Shown here: in pieces, positions 25,305-32,942 of the stretch
How the letters are laid out: each line of letters opens with the position of its first letter
How positions within the stretch are numbered: position 1 is the stretch's first letter
NCBI GenBank assembly: GCA_963677165.2
Contig: CAXXSX010000002.1
Coordinates: 4,092,001-4,156,000 of the forward strand
Length of the DNA: 64,000 nucleotides
Direction of reading: 5' to 3'
Origin: JAFGXT01 sp963677165
Lineage (GTDB): Bacteria > Verrucomicrobiota > Lentisphaeria > Victivallales > SZUA-371
Notes under the pieces: model-generated
The model's database searches: none
Seen by the model: the letters and a program-made list of their open reading frames with translations, nothing else
What the model was told of the DNA's origin: nothing
Translations under genes and position numbers: made by a program

Positions 25305-26284
25305 TATTTTTCTTCCTCCTGTGCCGGTTTTGTTTCAGAGACCAGAGCTTCCGCTTTGTCGACCGCTTCTCCAAGGAGAGTTCCGTTGGCTGGCATGTTG
25401 GCAAATTTAACCAGATCTGCGGCAGTCATAAAGTCTGTCAGGAATTTACGATGGTTATCAGGCAGCGGACTGTTTGACTGATTGAGGTCCTGGAGAAATT
25501 CTCCGGTAGTCTGCTGCGGAGCCCGCAGGCTGAACCGTTTTTCAAGATATTCCCTTACAATGTCGGTCAGTTTCGAAAAACATCTTTCCGGCTGCATGGT
25601 ATGATTGCTTATCGCGTCGCGAAGTCCGGTCAGTTCCAGAATCGCAACCTGCCATGGCGACAGAACTTTTTCTGCAATGACGCGTTTTCTGGTGGCAATA
25701 ATGATTCCAACGATAATCAGTACCAGTAGAATCGCGATGGCTGCAATAATGATGTTCCTGTGTGACTTGACCAAATCTGCCGGAGCAATTTCCGAGGCAA
25801 GCGATAATTCCTGCGGATTACCAACGATAATCGGTGTGACATTCATGCCGGGAACTTTTAGTTCCATGTCAATGATCTTGTTGCTTTCGCCTTTGCGATT
25901 GAATTCAACATTCAGTGTGCTGCCGGCAATTTTGCCGGTATGATATGGTTTGACGGTCGCGGTAACGGTCCAGATTCCGTAACCGAATCCGAGTTTTTTC
26001 CGTTTGATAACCGGCGTTCCAACTTCCCGTAATCCTTTGGCTGGTGTTAATACAGCTTCAAGCGGACGACGGTGCCATGGACATTTGAATTTTGCGGTTA
26101 ACCTGACTGGAGCTCCGAGCTGACATTTTGCCGGAACAGTTTCTACTTTCCCGACCTGCTCGATCGCGGCGTCATTTTTCAGGTCCCGCTGGTATTTCCA
26201 GACCGCTGTACCCGCCGCGGCGACAATCAGTACCACGATAACTGCCAGTACTGCTGCAACCCATTTGCGTCCGGTTAAATACAT
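25304..26284 (-). CDS. Two-TM membrane protein of the MoxR operon
   Basis: 326 residues: a membrane anchor at about 8-28, an extracytoplasmic beta-rich region (30-175), a second membrane segment IIIAAIAILLVLIIVGIIIA, and a cytoplasmic helical tail (about 200-326) with KLTDIVREYLEKRFSLRAP. Proteins of this kind occupy the BatD/DUF4381-like slot in MoxR operons; the tail resembles the DUF4381/BatD C-terminus. Function is unknown and the call rests on operon position and topology. Confidence 0.65.
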   Translation of the reverse strand: MYLTGRKWVAAVLAVIVVLIVAAAGTAVWKYQRDLKNDAAIEQVGKVETVPAKCQLGAPVRLTAKFKCPWHRRPLEAVLTPAKGLREVGTPVIKRKKLGFGYGIWTVTATVKPYHTGKIAGSTLNVEFNRKGESNKIIDMELKVPGMNVTPIIVGNPQELSLASEIAPADLVKSHRNIIIAAIAILLVLIIVGIIIATRKRVIAEKVLSPWQVAILELTGLRDAISNHTMQPERCFSKLTDIVREYLEKRFSLRAPQQTTGEFLQDLNQSNSPLPDNHRKFLTDFMTAADLVKFANMPANGTLLGEAVDKAEALVSETKPAQEEEK

Positions 26285-26327
26285 CTCAGGTCTCCTTTAT
26301 TGAAAAATTCAAGTTTCTTAATTCAGC

Positions 26328-27203
26328 TTATCTGCCTTGACGGCCTTTAAAGAACGTTACCAGTGGTTTTACGAAGTCTTCCCCGCATTGGATGTCAATC
26401 ATATCGACTTTAGCCCTTCTGCAGGATTCGCTTGCCGCATCGTGAAATGCTGACGCGCAGTTCGCATACTGTTGTCGCATTTGGCCGTTGCCGCCGGAGA
26501 AGTATGATGTTTCCCCGGTTTCGGCATCCTCGAACATAATTCCGGCGGACTTCGGCCACTCTCGTTCGAGCGGATCGAGAATCCTTACCGAAATTACGTC
26601 GTGGCGGCGGTTGAGAATCTTCAGGTTTTGTTCGATGTCTTCATCGTTGATCAGGTCACTGATCAGGAAGATTACCGCCTTTTTCTTTAACGTCTGGGTC
26701 ATATCTCTTAATGCCGCGTTAATATCGGTTCGTTTGTTTTCCGGCTCGAATGCCAGTAACTCACGGATCAGGCGCAGGCCATGCCCGCGACCGGAGCGCG
26801 GCGGCAGATATAATTCTGTTTTATCTGTGAACATCAGAAGTCCGACGCGGTCATTATTACGGATGGCACTGAACGCCAGCAGTGCCGCGGTTTCAACGGC
26901 CTGTTCTTTCTTGGTAATATCGCCGCTGCCGAAAGTTCCGGAGGCGGAGACGTCCACCAGCAGCATTACATTCAGTTCGCGTTCTTCGACATACTTTTTG
27001 ATGTATGGTGTGCCCATGCGGGCGGTCACGTTCCAGTCAATGTCGCGTACGTCGTCGGATAGCGTATATTCGCGTACCTCATCGAACTCAATGCCGCGGC
27101 CCTTGAACACGCTGTGGTAAGCGCCGCCGGTGATCTCGTCGACTATTCGCCGAGTTTTGATCTCGATTTTTCTTACTTTTTTTATCAGTTCTGATGGCAG
27201 CAT
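26328..27203 (-). CDS. DUF58 domain protein
   Basis: 291 residues with the DUF58 hallmark GRGIEFDEVREYTLSDDVRD, then DIDWNVTARMGTPYIKKY, followed by a VWA-like half with LLVDVSASG in place of a full MIDAS DxSxS. DUF58 proteins accompany MoxR ATPases; mechanism is unsettled. Start ATG 27203 has GAGG 10 nt upstream; the TTG at 27218 is inside that ribosome site and is rejected. It follows moxR by 63 nt. Confidence 0.93.
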   Translation of the reverse strand: MLPSELIKKVRKIEIKTRRIVDEITGGAYHSVFKGRGIEFDEVREYTLSDDVRDIDWNVTARMGTPYIKKYVEERELNVMLLVDVSASGTFGSGDITKKEQAVETAALLAFSAIRNNDRVGLLMFTDKTELYLPPRSGRGHGLRLIRELLAFEPENKRTDINAALRDMTQTLKKKAVIFLISDLINDEDIEQNLKILNRRHDVISVRILDPLEREWPKSAGIMFEDAETGETSYFSGGNGQMRQQYANCASAFHDAASESCRRAKVDMIDIQCGEDFVKPLVTFFKGRQGR

Positions 27204-27266
27204 GATTTTGTGCCTCAATAATTAATCGTTGAATTTGAGCATTGATTTCCGAAAGTGTTGTACGTG

Positions 27267-28289
27267 TTACGGTGTTCTTAGTTCGTCAAGAATATGCTTG
27301 ATAACCGCATCGGTGTTCAGGTCTTCCGCTTCGGCTTCATAAGTCAGCATGATGCGGTGACGGAGAATATCCGGCGCGATATCTTTTACATCCTGCGGAA
27401 CCACATAGGCGCGTCCTTCAAGGAATGCCATGCCTTTTGCCGCCAGTACCAGCGCGATTGCCGCACGCGGTGACGCTCCACACATGATGTAGTCAGACAA
27501 CCTTGTTAGATTGGCTTCTTCCTGGCGGGAGGACAGTTCGTTGTGTCGGCCCGGACGGGTTGCTATTGTAATATCAAGAATATATTCAATAATCTTTTCA
27601 TCGATATAAATTTTATCAACCCACTGGCGACCTTTTTCGATATCCTCAAGAGTGGCAACTGAAATTGCTTCAAGGTTCATTTCCGGATGAGCCATACGGT
27701 TGATTACTTCTTTTTCTTCAATACGCTGCGGATAATCAATTTTCAGTTTGAACATAAAACGGTCAACCTGAGCTTCGGGCAAGGGGTAGGTTCCTTCCTG
27801 TTCGATCGGGTTCTGGGTTGCCATTACCAGGAACGGTTTCGGCATTATGAATGTTTCTCCGCCGATCGTTACCTGTTTTTCCTGCATACATTCAAGCAGT
27901 GCGCTTTGTACTTTTGCCGGTGCGCGGTTGATTTCGTCTGCCAGAACCACGTTGGCGAAAACCGGACCTTTCTTAACACTGAACGAATGTTCGGTCTGGT
28001 TATATATTCTGGTTCCGATCACGTCCGCCGGAAGTAAGTCCGGAGTAAACTGGATACGTGAAAATGAACCGTTGAGAGCCTGAGCCAGAGTTTTAACCGC
28101 GAGAGTTTTTGCCAGTCCGGGTAATCCTTCAAGCAACACGTGACCATCGGCCAGCAGTGACAGCATTAAGCGTTTTACGAGTTGTTCCTGTCCTACGAGA
28201 ATGCGGCCGATTTCCGTTTTCAGCGGTTGAATGAATGCTGACGCCTCACGGATTTGAGCCTGAAGTTCCTGAATTTGAGTCTGATCCAT
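27267..28289 (-). CDS. MoxR family AAA+ ATPase
   Basis: 340 residues with the Walker A variant LLEGLPGLAKTLAVKTLA, Walker B VVLADEINRAPAKVQSALLE and sensor region VMATQNPIEQEGTYPLPEAQ typical of MoxR. It is a chaperone-like ATPase working with VWA proteins encoded downstream. ATG 28289 is chosen over 28322 because AGGAG lies 8 nt before it. First gene of the operon moxR-DUF58-membrane protein-VWA. Confidence 0.95.
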   Translation of the reverse strand: MDQTQIQELQAQIREASAFIQPLKTEIGRILVGQEQLVKRLMLSLLADGHVLLEGLPGLAKTLAVKTLAQALNGSFSRIQFTPDLLPADVIGTRIYNQTEHSFSVKKGPVFANVVLADEINRAPAKVQSALLECMQEKQVTIGGETFIMPKPFLVMATQNPIEQEGTYPLPEAQVDRFMFKLKIDYPQRIEEKEVINRMAHPEMNLEAISVATLEDIEKGRQWVDKIYIDEKIIEYILDITIATRPGRHNELSSRQEEANLTRLSDYIMCGASPRAAIALVLAAKGMAFLEGRAYVVPQDVKDIAPDILRHRIMLTYEAEAEDLNTDAVIKHILDELRTP

Positions 28290-28503
28290 GTTAGCACTCC
28301 TGTGTTTGATTTGCTCTCGCAATGTTACTGAGTTAAGTGATTGTATTGGGTATAGACACTTCTGTTCGGCGAAAGTTTCAGAAATGCCGGTTTTTTTTCA
28401 ATTTTTTTTGTTTTGAGCGGGACCCCTTGCTGTAAAATCTTCTCTTTTGATGGTAATATAAGCCATAATCAGTAATTATAAAACCGAATAGAAGAATAAA
28501 TTT

Positions 28504-29316
28504 ATGACAAAAAAAAATATATTTGCCGACTGTTTCTCTAAAATATTCTCCCCAGTCCGGTTTTATTTCAAAACTTTTGACCACTGGAGCATCTGGGCAT
28601 TTGTTTATTCTGTTATTGCTTTTATTCTTACGACTGGAGCTACAGTCTGTTTGGCCCCAGGTGTTATGCAGTCTGCGTTGCCCGGTCCGGTAAAGTACGC
28701 AATTCTGTTTTTTATTCAATTGCCATTGGCTGTTTTGCTTGTGATTGTGGTGATGAAAATAATGTATCCACATGCTGCTTTGTTTCGGCACAAACTGATG
28801 TTTCGACGCTGGCGCTGGCGGTATATTCCTGAAGTACTGTTTTTTATGGTTGGTCTTGAGCCGCTGGTGCTGGCTGTCGCGATAGCTACATCGATATTAT
28901 TTAAGGCCATTGGAATAGAAATAAAAACTCCGGCGATTGAACTGTTATTGAAGAATTGTTCCTGGAACGAACTGGCTGTAATTGGATTTTTTGCGGTAGT
29001 AGTTGCTCCAGTGGTGGAAGAGATTATTTTCAGGCGGATTATTTTCGGTTTTTTTGTACCGTGGGCCGGAAAGGTTCCCGCGTTGATTCTTACTTCCATT
29101 ATCTTTGCTATTGCCCACGATGCGAAAGTACAGTTTCCGGCGCTGTTTTTACTTGGAGCCGGGATGCAAATGATGTATATCAGGAGCCGGTCGATTTATC
29201 CTTCCATGCTGCTTCATGCTTTCAACAACAGTATTGCGTTAGGACTGCTGATTCTTATTCGGCTTTATCCGATGCCGGAGCTGGAGAAGATGTTGGGTTT
29301 TATAGGAGTATGGTAA
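28504..29316 (+). CDS. CPBP family intramembrane metalloprotease
   Basis: 270 residues, about seven hydrophobic helices. The Abi/CAAX protease motifs are present in order: EEIIFRR (EExxxR), FAIAHDAK (FxxxH) and LHAFNNS (HxxxN). It would cleave within the membrane; the physiological substrate is unknown. The stop TAA overlaps the next start by one base (TAATG), so it is coupled to ybaK. Confidence 0.92.
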   Translation: MTKKNIFADCFSKIFSPVRFYFKTFDHWSIWAFVYSVIAFILTTGATVCLAPGVMQSALPGPVKYAILFFIQLPLAVLLVIVVMKIMYPHAALFRHKLMFRRWRWRYIPEVLFFMVGLEPLVLAVAIATSILFKAIGIEIKTPAIELLLKNCSWNELAVIGFFAVVVAPVVEEIIFRRIIFGFFVPWAGKVPALILTSIIFAIAHDAKVQFPALFLLGAGMQMMYIRSRSIYPSMLLHAFNNSIALGLLILIRLYPMPELEKMLGFIGVW

Positions 29317-29786
29317 TGACGAAAACAAATGCATTACGCCTGTTGGAGCAGGCGGAAATAGAGTTTGAACCGCATGAATATCCGGTCAATGACGGGAAGA
29401 TTGATGCCGTGTCTGTTGCCGCAAAACTGGGCTTTCCGCCGGAACAGTGCTTTAAGACACTGGTTACGCAGTCGCCGGACAATGGCAACTATGTTTTTGT
29501 GATACCGGGGTCATGTGAACTTGATTTAAAAAAGGCGGCGAAGGCGGCGGGTTGCAAAAGTATCGAGATGATTCCGTCAAAGAAACTTTTGCCGCTGACT
29601 GGCTACATTCACGGTGGTTGTTCTCCGGTAGGCATGAAGAAATCTCTGCCGACTTTTATTGATGAGATCGCAGTGATCTATGATTTTATCGCGGTCAGCG
29701 GCGGCAGAGTTGGATTGAATATCACGGTCCATCCTGAACTATTGGCCGAATTCATCGATGCCGGTTTTGCTGACCTTGTAAAATAA
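29316..29786 (+). CDS. ybaK: Cys-tRNA(Pro)/Cys-tRNA(Cys) deacylase YbaK
   Basis: 156 residues matching YbaK/EbsC: HEYPVNDGKIDAVSVAAKLG, QCFKTLVTQSPDNGNYVFVI, then YIHGGCSPVGMKKSLPTFID. It edits tRNA(Pro) mischarged with cysteine. Start ATG 29316 has AGGAG 7 nt upstream and overlaps the CPBP stop. Downstream at 29800-29852 is a single degenerate copy of the repeat found at 30363. Confidence 0.95.
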   Translation: MTKTNALRLLEQAEIEFEPHEYPVNDGKIDAVSVAAKLGFPPEQCFKTLVTQSPDNGNYVFVIPGSCELDLKKAAKAAGCKSIEMIPSKKLLPLTGYIHGGCSPVGMKKSLPTFIDEIAVIYDFIAVSGGRVGLNITVHPELLAEFIDAGFADLVK

Positions 29787-29799
29787 ATCCTTAAGAGAT

Positions 29800-29852
29800 G
29801 GATTGCGTTATTACCGCTTCATTTTCCAGTCACTGACGCTCCTTGCGGAAGC
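29800..29852. repeat. Single degenerate copy of the 123-bp repeat core
   Basis: GGATTGCGTTATTACCGCTT and onward aligns with GGACGGCGTTAGTGCCGCTT of the tandem array at 30363; both share TCCAGTC and CTCCTTGCGGAAGC. It also lies just after a stop codon, so the element seems to favour gene 3' ends. Confidence 0.7.
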
Positions 29853-29981
29853 AGATTGCAAGATGAAAATTATATTGATATTTAATCGTTTGTTTACTTG
29901 TAATGACGGTGATAAATGTTATGTGTTGATTATTGCTATTTTTTTATATGAAGTAATTTCAAAACAGGAGTAAAACTTATC

Positions 29982-30362
29982 ATGGACAAACTACCCGAAG
30001 ACATTATTTCCGCCTGGAATCAGCGTGAACCCGCTGTTGTACTGACAACTGTTGATAAAGCCGGTGTTCCGAATAGTATTTACGCTACCTGCGTTGGTCT
30101 TTTTAATGATTCTAAGATTGTTGTTGCCGACAACTATTTTGACAAGACTCGCGCCAACATTAAAGAAAACCCGTCTGTTGGTTCTGTACTGTTCATTACT
30201 ACCGAAGGCAAAGCTTTCCAGGTAAAAGGGAAACTGGAATATTATACCGAAGGCGAAGTTTTTGACTTCATGAAAACCTGGAATCCGGAAAAACATCCGG
30301 GGCATGCCGCCGCCGTTCTGGTTCCGGACTGCGTTTATTCAGGAGCCCAGCAAATTTGCTAG
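29982..30362 (+). CDS. Pyridoxamine 5'-phosphate oxidase-like FMN-binding protein
   Basis: 126 residues, split-barrel PNPOx family: ISAWNQREPAVVLTTVDKAG, then VVADNYFDKTRANIKENPSV and VKGKLEYYTEG, ending DCVYSGAQQIC. Small members of this family bind FMN or F420/heme and serve in redox or degradative functions; the exact role here is open. AGGAG lies 13 nt before the start. The stop codon is immediately followed by the tandem repeat. Confidence 0.88.
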   Translation: MDKLPEDIISAWNQREPAVVLTTVDKAGVPNSIYATCVGLFNDSKIVVADNYFDKTRANIKENPSVGSVLFITTEGKAFQVKGKLEYYTEGEVFDFMKTWNPEKHPGHAAAVLVPDCVYSGAQQIC

Positions 30363-30731
30363 GTCCGTACGACGGACGGCGTTAGTGCCGCTTCAAACTC
30401 CAGTCGCGTTGCTCCTTGCGGAAGCGGGAGAATAATCACTGGTACACTATTGAAGCGGAGTGCATATACATTATGCCGGATCATTGTCCGTACGACGGAC
30501 GGCGTTAGTGCCGCTTCAAACTCCAGTCGCGTTGCTCTTTGCGGAAGCGGGAGAATAATCACTGGTACACTATTGAAGCGGAGTGCATATACATTATGCC
30601 GGATCATTGTCCGTACGACGGACGGCGTTAGTGCCGCTTCAAACTCCAGTCGCGTTGCTCTTTGCGGAAGCGGGAGAATAATCACTGGTACACTATTGAA
30701 ACGGAGTGCATATACATTATGCCGGATCATT
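30363..30731. repeat. Three tandem copies of a 123-bp element
   Basis: Copies begin at 30363, 30486 and 30609, all exactly 123 bp and almost identical. Each has a perfect hairpin GTCCGT-ACG-ACGGAC, a second inverted pair CCGCTTC...GAAGCGG, and ends with ATTATGCCGGATCA, which is the 5' arm of the terminator that follows the last copy. The array begins one base after the stop codon of the PNPOx-like gene. As 123 is a multiple of three, frames stay open across the copies, but no coding is inferred. The remaining gap to 30873 has only the terminator and the lacI promoter. Confidence 0.95.
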
Positions 30732-30759
30732 TATTTAATTTTGTGATCCGGCCTTTTTT
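30721..30759 (+). terminator. Rho-independent terminator after the tandem repeat
   Basis: GCCGGATCA (30721-30729) pairs with TGATCCGGC (30744-30752), then C and a run of six T. The 5' arm belongs to the third repeat copy; the first two copies carry the 5' arm without the 3' arm. Confidence 0.9.
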
Positions 30760-30802
30760 ACGCTTAAATCACATGAATTTTACTCGTTTTTTATGTTTGT
30801 TG

Positions 30803-30831
30803 TTGCTTTTTGCACTCGAGTGCATTATACT
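30803..30831 (+). promoter_or_regulatory. Promoter of the LacI-type regulator
   Basis: TTGCTT, 17-nt spacer, TATACT; the whole spacer is filled by the palindrome at 30811-30824. Confidence 0.65.
30811..30824. promoter_or_regulatory. LacI-type operator
   Basis: TGCACTCGAGTGCA is a perfect 14-bp palindrome with a central CG, as usual for LacI/GalR operators. It lies between -35 and -10 of the regulator gene, so autorepression is likely. Confidence 0.75.
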
Positions 30832-30873
30832 GGAAAGTATATTGAAACTGAATAATAAAAATATTAAACTGGT

Positions 30874-31917
30874 ATGAATCAAAAGAACAACATAAGTCAT
30901 TCGGATATCGCGAAACTGGCAAATGTTACTCGTTCGACAGTGTCAAGGGCGCTTGATCCCAAGCATTGTCACCTTGTCAGTGCGAAGACTCGGGAGAAGA
31001 TTGAGAAAATCGCGACAGAGCATGGATTTGTTCAGAACATTCATGCCCGCAGAGTCAAAAATCTGTGTAGCGAGGCAATAACACTGGTAATTGATAATCT
31101 TGTTACCGATAGAAAGTATTTTTCAGATTTCAATCATTATACTCAACGGATTACTTTTGATACGATTGACGGTATTGTAAATGGTGCCATCGACGAAGGT
31201 TTTGAAGTAAAGCTTATTCCGCTGAATACCAGAAAACCGGTAGATGAGGAGTTTCTGGTCAAGCATCTGGAATTTCCTTATTCGGACGGAGTAATTTTTA
31301 TTGGTTATTTTAAAATGCGTCAGTATTATGACATTCTAAAAAATTGTCAGTCTCCCATGCTGATTGTCAGTGGTTCGGATATTCCGGATGTCGATATTCC
31401 GGTATTTTTCCCTAATCCACTTCCTGGGATAAATGAGGCCGCGAAATGTCTGATAGAGCAGGGACATCGTAATTTTGCTTATCATGCTTTTGATTTGTCT
31501 ACTCCTCCATTCTATCAGAAAGAGCGATTAAAAGCCTGGCAGAATGCGCTGGAAAGCATTAATTCGACGATAAATTTCGAGGTGATCGAAGCGCCGGATA
31601 TGAAATCGATTGGCAATATGGCGCGGTCTTTTTCTTCCGAATGTCCCTTTAGTGTGATCCTTGCAGCTAATGATGGAGCGGCACATGTCTGGAGGCATGA
31701 GCTGGGATTGTGCGGGGTTAGAATACCCGAGGATATAGCGATTGTCGGTTATGACGGCAATACCAGCTACCAGGGATTGTCCTCCGTAGCGGTACCATAT
31801 TATGATATGGCTTATGCTGCGAGCAATCGTCTGGTAAAAATTGTCAAGGAAAAGCAAGCTGTAGAAATACAAGGCGAACAGTTCTCGACGTTTTTCAGAA
31901 CTGGAAGCACAACATAA
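30874..31917 (+). CDS. LacI family transcriptional regulator
   Basis: 347 residues with the N-terminal LacI helix-turn-helix (HSDIAKLANVTRSTVSRALD) and hinge, then a periplasmic-binding-like sensor (EAITLVIDNL, YSDGVIFIGYF, IPEDIAIVGYDGN). It should control the pseudopilin and hydrolase genes that follow on the same strand, releasing DNA on binding a sugar. ATG 30874 has no strong ribosome site; the leader carries the operator and promoter described above. Confidence 0.93.
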   Translation: MNQKNNISHSDIAKLANVTRSTVSRALDPKHCHLVSAKTREKIEKIATEHGFVQNIHARRVKNLCSEAITLVIDNLVTDRKYFSDFNHYTQRITFDTIDGIVNGAIDEGFEVKLIPLNTRKPVDEEFLVKHLEFPYSDGVIFIGYFKMRQYYDILKNCQSPMLIVSGSDIPDVDIPVFFPNPLPGINEAAKCLIEQGHRNFAYHAFDLSTPPFYQKERLKAWQNALESINSTINFEVIEAPDMKSIGNMARSFSSECPFSVILAANDGAAHVWRHELGLCGVRIPEDIAIVGYDGNTSYQGLSSVAVPYYDMAYAASNRLVKIVKEKQAVEIQGEQFSTFFRTGSTT

Positions 31918-31954
31918 TTGTTTATTATATTAAAACCCAAAAAAGGAAAGGAAG

Positions 31955-32662
31955 ATGAAACTCAAAACTAAAAAATTCACTCTTATTGAACTTCTCGTTG
32001 TGATTGCTATTATTGCAATATTAGCAGCAATGCTTTTACCGGCTCTTAATAAGGCAAGAGGCAAAGCCTATGCGGCATCCTGCACATCAAATTTAAAACA
32101 ATTGGGAACAGCAGCCGCAATGTATTCACTTGATTTCGATGATTATATTATACCTTATTATTTGCCAGGATATTCTTCTGATGAGCGCGAAACAAACATC
32201 TGGTTGTGGTATGATGGCCTGAAACCATACTACATGAATGATAATGTACTTGTAGACCCCGCTGTAGAAGCATTTTATTCCGGCAAATGGTTTGAAGCGT
32301 CGCCAGCAGCAGTTACAAACGAGGCCGGATATACGATAAGTGGCAAAGCTTATGGATATTCATGTAATATGGCTTATGGAATGAATGCGTACATTCAGTA
32401 TGCCAGTAGTAGCATTATTGCGAAAAAAATGAATCGAATTAAAAAACCTGGAGAGTTAATTCTCATCGGAGACATTCAGGGAAATTATCGTTTTGATTCC
32501 GCATCACCATGGGCTTATCTGACACAAACAGGAAACTCTTCAGTATTTTGTTCTGCTGTAAGGCGTCATAGCTATAGACCTCATTTCTTAATGCTGGATG
32601 GACATGTAGAACCTCTTCAAATGGAATCTCTCGTTACAACAAAATTATGGAGAGATGATTAA
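31955..32662 (+). CDS. Prepilin-type DUF1559 pseudopilin
   Basis: 235 residues starting MKLKTKKFTLIELLVVIAII, then MLLPALNKARGKAYAASCTS; the C-terminal H-X9-DG is HSYRPHFLMLDGH. AAGGAAAGGAAG precedes the start. It follows the LacI regulator by 37 nt and is followed, after a 280-nt gap, by two hydrolase-like genes. Confidence 0.92.
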   Translation: MKLKTKKFTLIELLVVIAIIAILAAMLLPALNKARGKAYAASCTSNLKQLGTAAAMYSLDFDDYIIPYYLPGYSSDERETNIWLWYDGLKPYYMNDNVLVDPAVEAFYSGKWFEASPAAVTNEAGYTISGKAYGYSCNMAYGMNAYIQYASSSIIAKKMNRIKKPGELILIGDIQGNYRFDSASPWAYLTQTGNSSVFCSAVRRHSYRPHFLMLDGHVEPLQMESLVTTKLWRDD

Positions 32663-32693
32663 ATTTTATGACTTGTATAACGATTAAAAGGAG

Positions 32694-32718
32694 TGCACGA
32701 GCTGGATATCTCGCGCAC
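32694..32718 (+). terminator. Stem-loop after the pseudopilin gene
   Basis: GTGCACGAG pairs with CTCGCGCAC with one mismatch and an 8-nt loop, 30 nt after the stop. There is no U-tract, so it may be an attenuator or mRNA-end stabiliser between pseudopilin and hydrolase rather than a full terminator. The rest of 32663-32942 is AT-rich with nothing recognisable. Confidence 0.45.
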
Positions 32719-32942
32719 TTCTATCCCTGAATCCTAATATGTTAACGGGAATATAGAACAAAGAAAATAGTGATTGAGTTGTCAGTAAATCGAGCTCAAT
32801 AGGTTTGCAAACTTTTTCTCAGCATTTTTCAGAGGGGTTGCCTGTGTAAATTATCAAAGAGCTTAAAGTCAAATTACTTCGCAACTATTTCATATTAACA
32901 ATAAATTAGAAAAATCAAAAATAGCATGATAATGGAGATCTG

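Noticed and set aside
26488..27120. 210-residue open frame antisense to the DUF58 gene
   Set aside because: Ser/Arg-rich shadow frame of a GC-richer gene.
30363..30731. CRISPR-like array
   Set aside because: Units are contiguous with no variable spacers, and far longer than CRISPR repeats.
30359..30746. Open frames of 123 and 98 residues on the two strands across the tandem repeat
   Set aside because: They exist only because the 123-bp unit is a multiple of three; no ribosome site, and the repeated peptide has no domain features.
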